This document shows, in pieces, positions 14,908 through 23,570 of a DNA stretch of 54,029 bases. The first letter of the stretch is position 1. Each line of letters opens with the position of its first letter. Under the pieces are notes generated by a model. It was not told the DNA's origin. It saw nothing but the letters and a program-made list of their open reading frames with translations, and searched no databases. Source of the stretch: Gammaproteobacteria bacterium (GTDB lineage Bacteria; Pseudomonadota; Gammaproteobacteria; Xanthomonadales; SZUA-36); the NCBI GenBank assembly GCA_021772915.1, contig JAJFLB010000067.1, positions 1-54,029 on the forward strand. The letters run 5' to 3'. A program made the position numbers and the translations under genes.

Positions 14908-15531
14908 ATGAACCTTCAAACATTTAGCGGATTTTCGACAGCGGTCGGCGGCGTACTTGTGATAATAGTCAACGCGGTCTTTACACCACTTTTGCCCACC
15001 GATCTCCCATTCCCCGAGATGATGGCCTCATCTGCCTTTGTGTGGCGGTTAAGCTTTGCGGCCTTAAGCGTTTTCCTTCTGATGGTTGGCTCATTTGGAC
15101 TTTTCAAATACCAATCCGGTGCTACCGGAAAATTTGGCACAATTGCTTTTGTCATGGCATTTTTAGGCAGTGCTTTTGTTTTCGCCCATGAATGGGGTCA
15201 GGTTTTTTATATCCACAATATGGCGATATTAGCCCCCGAAGGGCTTGTTGCAATGGGGGAAGCGGAGGGTTTGACCATGTCCGGTATCGAAGCCATAATT
15301 GCTCTCGGTACTTTTGTCCTGGGCTGGATTGTGTTCGCCATTTCGATGTTGGTTGCCAAAGTATTTCCCCGTCTTGGCCCGGCCCTTGTAATCGCCGGCT
15401 TTTTTGCCATCCCGCTGTTTTCAACCGTTTTCTCGGACATCCTGGGCGGCGCTCTTGGCAACGCGGTTTTGGGATCAGGGTTTATTTTACTTGGTCGCGA
15501 GCTCATCAAAAACGCTGCGAGCGCGAGGTAA
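14908..15531 (+). CDS. Integral membrane protein of unknown function
   Basis: 207 residues with about six predicted membrane segments, among them VGGVLVIIVNAVFTPLL, LSFAALSVFLLMVGSFGLF, FGTIAFVMAFLGSAFVFAHEW, AIIALGTFVLGWIVFAISML and LVIAGFFAIPLFSTVFSDIL. The second and third segments are joined by a short loop (KYQSGATGKFG). The ATG at 14908 follows AAGGGGGAAA. I do not recognise the family; a four-to-six-helix sensory or stress protein is conceivable. The gene lies alone between direct repeat A and the dispersed repeat at 15593, convergent with the M23 peptidase gene. Confidence 0.75.
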   Translation: MNLQTFSGFSTAVGGVLVIIVNAVFTPLLPTDLPFPEMMASSAFVWRLSFAALSVFLLMVGSFGLFKYQSGATGKFGTIAFVMAFLGSAFVFAHEWGQVFYIHNMAILAPEGLVAMGEAEGLTMSGIEAIIALGTFVLGWIVFAISMLVAKVFPRLGPALVIAGFFAIPLFSTVFSDILGGALGNAVLGSGFILLGRELIKNAASAR

Positions 15532-15592
15532 TTAGAGCAGTGGACTAACAATCTGAGCCTTTCCTTTCCATAGTTTGAAAAGGGCAGGGTGG

Positions 15593-15677
15593 TTGAGCTG
15601 AATCAAGTCGGTGGTTTACATCATTTGTACACAAGAGCGGCTGCATGAAATGCCGTGTCGATTAAATAGGAAGGACA
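15593..15677 (+). repeat. Dispersed ~85-bp repeat, copy 2
   Basis: Nearly identical to 3188-3272. The flank after this copy (15678-15800) differs and reads on the minus strand as a short protein-like stretch (TVGLFIAVEDVPDKQW) that I cannot place. It sits downstream of both neighbouring genes, in a convergent intergenic region. Confidence 0.6.
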
Positions 15678-15798
15678 CCGGTGTGGTACCAGTTGTGGGT
15701 CCACTGCTTATCAGGAACATCCTCGACGGCGATGAACAGCCCAACAGTACGCTGCCAGTGAGCGTTGGCCGATTCGATCACCTTGGTCTGACACTAAA

Positions 15799-17046
15799 CT
15801 AATGTTGCTTAGACACATCCAATTTGTCGGTGCTCTTGCCCGGCGCAAGCGTGTCTACGAATTCACCTGACAAAAACAACCGCTTGGGGTTAACGTCGAG
15901 CGTGCTTGAAAAGCCAACCGGTTTCACATTTGTGAAAGTAACCGGAAGACCGTGTCCGTAGTTCATGTCCGGTGTATCGGTGACCGAGAAATGCAAATGG
16001 GGTTCAAAGCCATCGCCTGAGATTCCGACTTGACCAATTGCTTGACCCTGTCTGACTCTATCACCAGCCTTCACTTTGACACTTCCGTGCCGCAGATGGA
16101 CATATACGGAATACTCGTTGTGATCATGTTTGATGACAACGTAGTTGCCACCAGCAACACGACCCGAAGGATCCTTCTTCCACATGGCCCCCAAAACTCG
16201 CTTGGCGAAATCCTTGCGTGCCTCACCCGGTTTGGGCATCTCGGTTTCCGCGATACTCGCTTCGGCGTCGATTATTGTGCCGTCCGCTATGGCTATGACT
16301 TTCTGGCCGAAGGCGTAATAGTCTGCCGGGGTTGCCCCGTCGGTTTTAAAGCTTTTGCCGCCTGCGCCTATTTTCATTATATCCAGAGCAAATTCATGCG
16401 CCACGCGGGCCCGATGATGGCTACGGATTGATGATGATGAACTCAGGTACCAGCGTCCGGTTACCGGGAAAATGTAGACATTTTTGTTTTGAAATCGAAC
16501 GACTGGAAGACTGCTTTCGGCAGTTATTACCTTGCCCTCCGGGTCTACTGCCCGAGTGGTAACACGCACTTTGTCGGGCAAAATATAGCCGGAAAAAGCC
16601 AACAGCCGATTTCTAACCAATATGGCCGTAGACGGTTCAAGCGTGAGTTTTGGTGAAATAGTCACACCCTCAGGAACCGCCAGGCTGTAGAGGGTAATGG
16701 TGTCGTGTGCAGCCTGTACTTTCGGATCGCTATAATTGGGATAAATAGCATCCCAAACTGCCTGGTAGTTAGAGACCGTAAGACGGTCAGTCAGAATTAC
16801 ATTGCCTTCCTTCAAAGCCTCAATAAGAATTTCCCTAAGTTTTAGGGAACTCGCGGATCGGTTCACTATCGCAATGGTCTGAACCATGATGTCGTATATG
16901 CCGATTCGCCGGTTGTTTTCATTAACATAGATAAGATCTGAAGGTGCCACTCGGACCTCAAACCCTTCAGCCTTTGCAAGTGCTGTTCCTAACAGTGTCA
17001 ACAGCACTAATCCTGCCGTGACCAGTCTCTTTGTTATGGAGTTCAT
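15799..17046 (-). CDS. Secreted M23-family metallopeptidase
   Basis: 415 residues with a signal peptide (LVTAGLVLLTLLGTALAKA). The N-terminal 180 residues form a beta-rich region. The peptidase domain shows the metal ligands His and Asp in VAHEFALDI near residue 215 and HLHFSV near residue 358, plus YVHLRHGSVKVKAGDRVRQG, the usual LytM/M23 core. Such enzymes cut peptidoglycan cross-links or other Gly-rich peptides in the periplasm or outside. ATG 17046 is preferred over 17052 because AGGAAG is then 7 bases upstream. Its promoter region overlaps direct repeat B, from which the molybdenum-enzyme genes diverge. Confidence 0.85.
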   Translation of the reverse strand: MNSITKRLVTAGLVLLTLLGTALAKAEGFEVRVAPSDLIYVNENNRRIGIYDIMVQTIAIVNRSASSLKLREILIEALKEGNVILTDRLTVSNYQAVWDAIYPNYSDPKVQAAHDTITLYSLAVPEGVTISPKLTLEPSTAILVRNRLLAFSGYILPDKVRVTTRAVDPEGKVITAESSLPVVRFQNKNVYIFPVTGRWYLSSSSSIRSHHRARVAHEFALDIMKIGAGGKSFKTDGATPADYYAFGQKVIAIADGTIIDAEASIAETEMPKPGEARKDFAKRVLGAMWKKDPSGRVAGGNYVVIKHDHNEYSVYVHLRHGSVKVKAGDRVRQGQAIGQVGISGDGFEPHLHFSVTDTPDMNYGHGLPVTFTNVKPVGFSSTLDVNPKRLFLSGEFVDTLAPGKSTDKLDVSKQH

Positions 17047-17072
17047 TAGCATACTTCCTTTAACCCGTACAA

Positions 17073-17288
17073 CTCTTGGCCCGAAAAAGTTACGTTACTC
17101 AGCCTGCACTTAACCTTTATTCCCGGTTTTGCTTGCAATTTCAAACCATCGAATATATAAGTATATCCCATTAAGTTTATATATTCGCGAGAAACTACTT
17201 GTTGCCTCTGGTCCGGAATACTTACTCTGCATTGTTGCTTGCTGCAACGGCCTTATGTACCACAGGAATCGGTCTCAGTGATTCAACT
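17073..17288 (+). repeat. Direct repeat B (~213 bp)
   Basis: Second copy of the repeat at 14605-14820. It keeps the same 11-bp hairpin (17150-17160 with 17177-17187). It lies between the divergent M23 gene and the molybdenum hydroxylase genes. The two copies enclose about 2.25 kb with the membrane-protein and M23 genes, as expected for a tandem duplication product or a segment inserted by recombination between repeats. Confidence 0.9.
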
Positions 17289-17317
17289 GCAATCGAATTT
17301 CGGACGGACAATAGACC

Positions 17318-17785
17318 ATGATTTTTTTCCATATCAATCAACGAAATGTTAGTTTTGATGATGCACCCGACACCCCCCTTTTGTGGGTGCTAAGAGATTA
17401 TTTCCAACTCACCGGCACACGCTTTGGATGTGGTATCGGCCAGTGTGGTGCCTGCACGGTACATATTGATGGCCGGGCAAGGCGCAGTTGCATAATACCG
17501 GTCTCCGCTGTGGCAGGAAAAACCATTGTTACGATCGAGGGACTGGCACCGGATGATGAACACCTGCATCCGGTGCAACAGGCCTGGCTGGAGGAAGATG
17601 TGCCGCAGTGTGGTTACTGCCAGGCCGGCCAAATTATGGCGACCGTGGAGTTTTTGCAACGTCATCCTGACCCCAATGATGAAGACATCAACAACAACAT
17701 GACCAATCTTTGCCGTTGCGGTACCTACATGCGAATTCGCAAAGCCATTCATCGTGCGGCTGGGTTATCGGTGCAGGCTAAATAA
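17318..17785 (+). CDS. 2Fe-2S subunit of an isoquinoline 1-oxidoreductase-type molybdenum hydroxylase
   Basis: 155 residues, the standard length of the small subunit (IorA-like). The N-terminal plant-type ferredoxin centre is [15 protein letters not shown] with a fourth Cys in RRSC. The C-terminal four-helix cluster has CGYCQAGQI and [14 protein letters not shown]. It passes electrons from the molybdenum cofactor in the large subunit (18054-20231) to an acceptor. No signal peptide is needed: such subunits travel with the Tat-targeted partner. ATG 17318 has only a weak ribosome-binding site. A 268-base gap separates it from the large subunit; it holds an 8-bp inverted repeat (TGGCCAGG 17790, CCTGGCCA 17863) but no gene. 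Confidence 0.92.
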   Translation: MIFFHINQRNVSFDDAPDTPLLWVLRDYFQLTGTRFGCGIGQCGACTVHIDGRARRSCIIPVSAVAGKTIVTIEGLAPDDEHLHPVQQAWLEEDVPQCGYCQAGQIMATVEFLQRHPDPNDEDINNNMTNLCRCGTYMRIRKAIHRAAGLSVQAK

Positions 17786-18053
17786 ATATTGGCCAGGAGT
17801 TGCTACACAAACACAGATTCTTGCGTTGATCTGTCACGGTACCAGTTGTTACAACATTTTTGCCTGGCCATTGATATGCCCAACCGGCATTTATCGATTT
17901 AACAAATGAACCGGGGCGTAACTGTATCTTGTAAGTAGTTCGATGCCGACTTGGAAAACAGTGAATCTAGAAGGTGCAAATCAACATGAAGACCATCACA
18001 ACATTACAATCAAAGGTAACCACCGAAATGCTACGAACAGGGCGGGCGCCTCG

Positions 18054-20231
18054 ATGAAAAGTCGCCGTGAATTTCTCCGCATAACTGCAACTGTCGCTGG
18101 AGGTTTATTGGCTGAATTCACATGGCTGCCGGCTCGGGGATCACAGGCAAGTGTTCGGTTTGGTGCCTTTGTGGTGATAGAACCCAACAGCAAGGTAACG
18201 TTTAGTATTCCAGTGCCGGAAATTGGCCAGGGCGTACGCACTGCAATGGCCGCCATCCTGGCTGACGAAATAGGCCTGGATTTGTCTCATGTCGTCACCA
18301 AACAAGCACCAGCCGATTCGATTTATGGCGGCATGGCCGCCGCCGGTAGTGACAGCATGGCGGACTATTATGATCGTCTGCGCCAGGTTGGGGCAGAAAT
18401 TCGCCAACGATTTGAACTGGTAGCCTGTCAACGGCAAAATTCACCATTGGCAGCCATTAAAATAGAACAAAGCTTTGCACACGATTCAACTTCGGGAAGG
18501 AAAGTCAGCATATTCGAGTTAGCTTCCGCAGCCGCCTCATTACCAATCGCCGAACAAACAAGGTTGAGACCTAAGCATACGCTGCTGGGGAAAGCGATTC
18601 CGAATGTGGATGCCAAATCCTTGATCGACGGTAGTGCCGAGTATGGTCTCGATATCCGCTTGCCAGGACAATGTTACGCGGTGATTGAGCGTAGCCCGGT
18701 GTTTGCTAGTGAGGTAGCCGTCATTAATGATTCTGCCGCCAGAAAGGTAAAAGGTGTTATTGATGTCATTGAGCTTCGAGCCATAAGTGTTTCAGGAGAC
18801 AATTATGCGTCAACCCGAGGTGGTGTGGCGGTCATCGCCAAATCCACCTGGGCCGCGATCCTCGGTCGGCGTCTATTAAGAATTGAGTGGCATCAAGGCG
18901 CTCACGCGACCGAGTCATCACCATCCATATCCAAAAGGTTACACGCAGCATTTGTTCCACGGCCCGATCAAATTGTCCGCCGCATTGGCGAACCGGAGAA
19001 GGCTTTTCAAACAGCCACCAAACGGGTTGAAGCAAGTTATGAATTGCCATTATTGGCGCACGCCTGCATGGAACCCATGAATTTTACGGCGTGGGTAAAA
19101 GCTGATGGTGCTGAGCTTTTTGGGCCCGTACAAGTTCCTCGATCCGTACAGTCACTAGCGGCTGCTTTGTTGGGCATGGATAAGGACAGAATTAAGGTGA
19201 CGGCCAGCCGTTGTGGGGGCGGATACGGTCGCCGACTGGCATATGACTACGCAGTCGAAGCCATCCAATTATCAAGACGCCTGAAGCGACCGGTACAAGT
19301 GGTCTGGTCTCGGGAAGATGACTTAAGCCAGGATTACTACCGACCCCCAAGTGTTCACAGGTTGACCGCAGCGATCGATGCAATGGGTCAAGTTACGGCC
19401 TGGCGACACCATCTGGTCACCAGCTCGTTGCGAAGCCATGTCTCTGGCGCCGCTACGGATCTGAAACCGCTTTACGATGTTCAGGGCGCATTTGAGTTAC
19501 CTTTTTCTATTCCAAATCTTGAACTTGCCTATAGTCACATACCCATTGGAACGCAATGCGGATCCTGGCGTTCAGTGTCTCATTCTTCTAATGTATTTGT
19601 GGTCAACGCCTTCATTGACCAACTGGCTCAGGAAGTGGGTGTTGATGCGATCACAATGCATAAGCGATTATTTGCGGGTAGAGAAGCACTAACTGTACGT
19701 TTGCCGCTTCCGGGACGAAGAGGAAATGAGGTCACGGACCTGGCGAGATACCACAAAGTATGCGATGCGGTGGCGGCGGCGAGCAGATGGGGCAAGCAGG
19801 GCAAGCAGCGTTATCAAGGCTTCGCTGCTTGTCGATACAAAAAAAGTTATTGTGCCACTATTGCAGAAGTGGTCTTATTAAAAGGAAAACCCAAGGTACG
19901 AAGAATCACCACGGCGATTGATTGCGGTCGGGTGATTAATACAAATGGTGTAAAGGCACAGGTGGAAGGCGCTGCTATGGATGGTTGGGCGACGGTTTTC
20001 CAGTGGGGTCTGGTAATCCAAAACGGTCGCGCCACCCAGCGCAATTTCGATGCTTGGCGGATGCCTCGGATGGCAGACGCGCCAGACATTCATACTATTT
20101 TTGTGGGCAACGATAATGCCCCTTCAGGTGCGGGTGAACCACCTTATCCTGCCGTCGTGCCTGCCATCATTAACGCCCTGGCTGCGCTAACCGGACAACG
20201 ATATAGAACGCTTCCTGTTGAGAATGGCTAA
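18054..20231 (+). CDS. Molybdopterin-binding subunit of an isoquinoline 1-oxidoreductase-type enzyme
   Basis: 725 residues. ATG 18054 is chosen because it gives a Tat signal (MKSRREFLRITATVAGG). Motifs of the xanthine dehydrogenase-family large subunit are present: EIGQGVRTAMAAILADEIG, ACMEPMNFTA, CGGGYGRRLAYDYAVEA near residue 385 and the active-site Glu region GAGEPPYPAVVPAI near the end. It would hydroxylate N-heteroaromatics or oxidise aldehydes in the periplasm; the true substrate is unknown. No FAD subunit or maturation gene (XdhC type) lies nearby, as usual for the IorAB type that passes electrons to a cytochrome. The stop overlaps the next start (TAATG). Confidence 0.9.
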   Translation: MKSRREFLRITATVAGGLLAEFTWLPARGSQASVRFGAFVVIEPNSKVTFSIPVPEIGQGVRTAMAAILADEIGLDLSHVVTKQAPADSIYGGMAAAGSDSMADYYDRLRQVGAEIRQRFELVACQRQNSPLAAIKIEQSFAHDSTSGRKVSIFELASAAASLPIAEQTRLRPKHTLLGKAIPNVDAKSLIDGSAEYGLDIRLPGQCYAVIERSPVFASEVAVINDSAARKVKGVIDVIELRAISVSGDNYASTRGGVAVIAKSTWAAILGRRLLRIEWHQGAHATESSPSISKRLHAAFVPRPDQIVRRIGEPEKAFQTATKRVEASYELPLLAHACMEPMNFTAWVKADGAELFGPVQVPRSVQSLAAALLGMDKDRIKVTASRCGGGYGRRLAYDYAVEAIQLSRRLKRPVQVVWSREDDLSQDYYRPPSVHRLTAAIDAMGQVTAWRHHLVTSSLRSHVSGAATDLKPLYDVQGAFELPFSIPNLELAYSHIPIGTQCGSWRSVSHSSNVFVVNAFIDQLAQEVGVDAITMHKRLFAGREALTVRLPLPGRRGNEVTDLARYHKVCDAVAAASRWGKQGKQRYQGFAACRYKKSYCATIAEVVLLKGKPKVRRITTAIDCGRVINTNGVKAQVEGAAMDGWATVFQWGLVIQNGRATQRNFDAWRMPRMADAPDIHTIFVGNDNAPSGAGEPPYPAVVPAIINALAALTGQRYRTLPVENG

Positions 20232-20815
20232 TGAAAAAAGAACAGAGACCTTATCAAGTCATCGAGCAACTACGGGCCATCCGTTTTCCCATTCGCCAGG
20301 AGATCATGGATTGCTTATATGCCAACGGTTCATCCACGGTGCCGCAATTGGCCAAACACCTTGGGGTTACGCCAGAGTCCCTATATCCCCATATTCGTTA
20401 TCTGCAGAAAGTCAGGCTGATTCAAGTCACAGGAGAGCGGCAAACACCCCGGCGTCCGGCCACTTTATATAACATAGCAATTCGTAAACAGCCCATGCGC
20501 TACGACCTTACTGATCCCGAAAAACGGGCTTGCTACGTGGACATCGCCCAGGCCATCCTCAGGCTGACCGCACGTGACTGGGAAGCTGCGGTCCTTGCAG
20601 GTGACGTGACTGTGGAAGGATCCAAGCGCGACCTCAATGTCGGCAGGCTTACTGCATGGCTGAGTGACTCCGAACTGATCCTGTTCAATCAGAAAATTAG
20701 AGAAATCGTCCAGTTAATTCAGAAAAGTAAACCTGCTCCTGATAAGCGGTTGCTGGCGGTGACCTTCGCAATAGCACCATTAGGCCATCGTCATAAATCG
20801 GGAGATGAATCATGA
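20231..20815 (+). CDS. Winged-helix (ArsR-like) transcriptional regulator
   Basis: 194 residues. Residues 5-75 form a winged helix: IRFPIRQEIMDCLYANGSSTVPQLAKHLG, then TPESLYPHIRYLQKVRLI and a basic wing GERQTPRRPATLY. The C-terminal half is helical and of unknown ligand specificity (DIAQAILRLTARDWEAAV). It starts inside the stop codon of the molybdenum-enzyme gene and overlaps the following secreted-protein gene (ATGA), so all belong to one transcript. A local autoregulator of the operon is likely. Family assignment is by fold pattern only. Confidence 0.8.
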   Translation: MKKEQRPYQVIEQLRAIRFPIRQEIMDCLYANGSSTVPQLAKHLGVTPESLYPHIRYLQKVRLIQVTGERQTPRRPATLYNIAIRKQPMRYDLTDPEKRACYVDIAQAILRLTARDWEAAVLAGDVTVEGSKRDLNVGRLTAWLSDSELILFNQKIREIVQLIQKSKPAPDKRLLAVTFAIAPLGHRHKSGDES

Positions 20816-21375
20816 GACTCGCAGGCATGAGTACGTTCATTTCGGCACTTTTAGTTACTGTCAGTAGTGCAGAATCGCTGCCGGGATCAAGCTGTCGGGC
20901 TACGCCAAAGCTGGAGCTCGTTTCCGTGATCGCACCGGCCGCAGGTAGCTATCCGGTGTGGGTTGTAGATGGATCATATGGCCACTGGCGGGGGGCTGAG
21001 GTCCGCGTCAAGACTGCCTGGATATTGGCCAGGGACAAGCCGGGCGATCTGATGGTCGTGGCCAGGAAACTGGACGGTGAAGGCCAGGCACTGTTTGCGT
21101 CGAGGTTAAGTGCAAACCTATCCGCACGGCTTTTCATCGCCGATGCCGATCGGACGCAGATGATACCAGGCGGTATTGAGCCAGGAATACTACGCCAGTA
21201 CTCGTTCAGATCCAGTGGCGTGACATACCCAAGTGCTGGCTGTTGGGAGTTCCAGATCCGCTACGGAAATACCGAAAGCCGAATTGTGCTTGAACTCACT
21301 GACCGTCCCTTTAATTCAAGCTGGAAGCAACAGGATGACAAAGTGCTGGCAGACCCCGAGCCCAAAGAACATTAG
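20812..21375 (+). CDS. Secreted protein of unknown function
   Basis: 187 residues starting in an ATGA overlap with the regulator gene. A signal peptide is likely (MSTFISALLVTVSSAES). The mature part is beta-rich: PVWVVDGSYGHWRGAEVRVK, ILARDKPGDLMVVARKLDGEG and a last motif YPSAGCWEFQIRYG resembling the end strand of small Ig-like secreted domains. There are two Cys, which could form a disulphide. The family is not recognised. Its tight coupling with the regulator and the CPBP protease (12 bases) suggests a shared envelope-related task. Confidence 0.7.
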   Translation: MRLAGMSTFISALLVTVSSAESLPGSSCRATPKLELVSVIAPAAGSYPVWVVDGSYGHWRGAEVRVKTAWILARDKPGDLMVVARKLDGEGQALFASRLSANLSARLFIADADRTQMIPGGIEPGILRQYSFRSSGVTYPSAGCWEFQIRYGNTESRIVLELTDRPFNSSWKQQDDKVLADPEPKEH

Positions 21376-21387
21376 AAGGGTAAGGAC

Positions 21388-22335
21388 ATGCAAGTGATCA
21401 AGAATCCTGTTTTCCTGTCATTTGTAGTGCTCTATGTGGTGTCGCTGGCTTTTCTCGCATCCACCGGCATCTATGATCTAACTGAAGGCCTACTGATACT
21501 CTTTATTATCGGTTTTGGTTTATCCGCCTTAGCTGTCTTGTCCACAATTGGTGCTAAGCCGTTAGCTGTGAAACCGCGCACCACGCACAGCGAATTGATA
21601 ACTCTGGTGGCTTGCCTGGCATTGGTCACCAGTTACCTGGCTTGGGGAAGGGGACCGCTGGACACGATCTTCAAATCTGTGTTTGACGACAGCGTGAGTG
21701 CTGTACGATTCGCCGACGTGGTCTGGAAAGCTGTGCTGTTCGTTGCTGTTCCATTGTTGATCTTTAAACGGTGGTTTGGCTACAAAACAGCCGACTTTGG
21801 TTTGAGCTTCAACCTTCGGGAGATGCTGCAAGCGCGTCATGTTTTGACGATCATTGTGGTCGGTGGCGCAATCCTGGCGTTTCAGTATTTCGTCGGTAAC
21901 GCGGCGTCCGGGTTTCGCGATGGATCCTACACGGAACCACTGTTGTGGATGGGATTGTTGTTTTCGTTTTTGTGGTTATTTTTCGAAGTTGGTCTGGTAG
22001 AGGAGTTCTTCTTCCGTGGTCTTTTGCAGGGGCGGCTGGCGGCATTTTTCGGTAACGAGATTTCGGGATTATTTGGCGCTGCATTACTGTTTGGACTAGC
22101 CCATGCTCCGGGTCTTTATTTGCGGTCGGCTAACACGGCTATTCTCGGCGAGGACCCCTCATTGATTGGGGCGCTCGCTTATTCCATCGCTGTGCTTTCT
22201 GTGGCCGGCATCTTTTTTGGCGTCATCTGGATGCGAACCAGAAGCTTGTGGGTATTAATGGCGATACACGCAGTGGGTGATTTGCTGCCAAATTACGGAG
22301 ACTTTAGGGAAGGCTTTGGGTTCTTGTGGTTGTAA
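21388..22335 (+). CDS. CPBP-family intramembrane metalloprotease
   Basis: 315 residues with about eight membrane segments. The CPBP (Abi) motifs are present: EEFFFRGLLQGRL near residue 208, FGLAHAPG near residue 237 and MAIHAVGD near residue 293, which give the Glu-Glu-Arg and two His residues of this membrane glutamic/metallo-protease family. Members process prenylated or membrane proteins, or protect against bacteriocins. ATG 21388 follows AAGGGTAAGGAC, 12 bases after the secreted-protein stop, so it is the last gene of the operon begun at 17318 or 20231. Confidence 0.9.
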   Translation: MQVIKNPVFLSFVVLYVVSLAFLASTGIYDLTEGLLILFIIGFGLSALAVLSTIGAKPLAVKPRTTHSELITLVACLALVTSYLAWGRGPLDTIFKSVFDDSVSAVRFADVVWKAVLFVAVPLLIFKRWFGYKTADFGLSFNLREMLQARHVLTIIVVGGAILAFQYFVGNAASGFRDGSYTEPLLWMGLLFSFLWLFFEVGLVEEFFFRGLLQGRLAAFFGNEISGLFGAALLFGLAHAPGLYLRSANTAILGEDPSLIGALAYSIAVLSVAGIFFGVIWMRTRSLWVLMAIHAVGDLLPNYGDFREGFGFLWL

Positions 22336-22475
22336 ACTTGGCGCGTTATCACGGGTTGAACGTAGACACTAGAAAGGGGCGGTAAATCTCTAAAGATAGT
22401 AACAATAGACAATACTGCCTTCGGGTAACCAGCCTAACAGTAGTGGGGAGGGCCATCCTTGCTTTATTTGGTACT

Positions 22476-23477
22476 TTAGCCCTGCTTCACAAAGCGGATG
22501 TTGGTGACCCGCGGATCATCAGGTCGGAAACCGCTAACTGCCGAGTCGTCCGCCCGATGGAACCGGATGCTCGTCTTGCTCCCATCGGAAAACTCATCGC
22601 TACTCATGGTTATCAGAGGCTTTGGGAAGACCTCATATTTGGCTATGTCGTTCAAACGGATACGAAGGCGCTCCTCCTCCATTGATATGTGATATAGCAC
22701 ATCTAACTCTTCGTTGTAATACTGTCCGGCAAACTCATTGGCTTCTGAATCCGACAGTGTCTGTGGCAAAGTGAAGGTTAAAATTTCCGGGTTGCCTTCT
22801 ATCTCTAGGCTGACGGACTCCACCCTCGATATGCCGTCGCGCTGGAACACCAGTTGCCAAGCTCGGCCCAACACGTGGAATTGATCCTCGCCAAGAGGCC
22901 GTAGGGTGCGCCTCGTCGTCCCGTTTAAAGTAGCGGTCAAGGCGCCTCCAGCTAGAGCAATCTCCAGGACGTCGCTATCAACCACGTAAACACCTGTCAA
23001 GGTTTGTGATTCGCTTGCCAGAAGGTCGACTTCGGAATTGGAGGGTTTGGCAACCTCCACGGACTTTGGCCTGGTAAACTCACTCTCTAGATAGATGTCC
23101 GCAACATCAAAGCAACGCTGGTCAGCTGGCCCGCGGTGCAGGTTGCACAGGACGATCACTGTGAACTTCTGTTCGGGAAATCGAAGAATTTGCGAAGTGA
23201 AGCCTCTGCCTCTGCCGGAATGCTCGACGATTGCCAGACCACGATAACGATCAACAATGAGGCCCGGTGCCTCACGGCTCACAGTACCGTCATTAAACTG
23301 CCCAGGTGTAAGAAGTTGATTCAAGACCTCTCGCCCGCCAACCTTAGGATGGCAAAAATTTCGATCCCAAAGGAGCAGGTCCTCGAGTGTGCGTATGACA
23401 CCGCCCGGTCCGACGTTAGGTGGGGGTGAGTCCTTCACCACTATGCCGCCGTCAGCGTGTCTTTCGTAGCCTTGCAC
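22476..23477 (-). pseudogene. Serine hydrolase (class C beta-lactamase type) missing its N-terminal half
   Basis: 333 codons open from a GTG at 23477. The sequence begins in the middle of the fold (GPGGVIRTLEDLLLWDRNF, then the strand region VEHSGRGRGFTSQILRFPEQ with the third-motif HSG). The SxxK nucleophile motif and YxN motif, which lie N-terminal, are absent. After about residue 150 there is a beta-rich C-terminal domain (LTGVYVVDSDVLEIALAGG, FAGQYYNEELDVLYHISMEE) usual in secreted serine hydrolases of this type. The 5' end abuts an integrase scrap, so the gene was cut by a rearrangement. It should be inactive. Confidence 0.8.
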
Positions 23478-23570
23478 ACGGCTCTTTTAGCTTTGCGGCA
23501 ACAATTGGCGGTTCTGAAGCATCGCCATCCTCGGCCGAGGTTGACGGATGCAGATCGATTACTTTGGGTT
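23478..23570 (+). mobile_element. Integrase/transposase scrap
   Basis: About 30 codons in one frame read ALLALRQQLAVLKHRH, PRPRLTDADRLLWV, the familiar N-terminal segment of rve-type integrases that have an LALRQQLAVL helix. Nothing else of that gene remains. It is squeezed between the broken serine hydrolase and the IS91 half. Confidence 0.65.

Noticed and set aside
17790-17870. 8-bp inverted repeat TGGCCAGG/CCTGGCCA between the 2Fe-2S and molybdopterin subunit genes as an attenuator
   Set aside because: The spacing of 65 bases and the lack of a T-run make a terminator or attenuator unlikely; recorded only within the gene entry.
18428-19050. Several minus-strand frames inside the molybdenum hydroxylase large subunit gene
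   Set aside because: They are shadows of a long, motif-complete gene on the plus strand.
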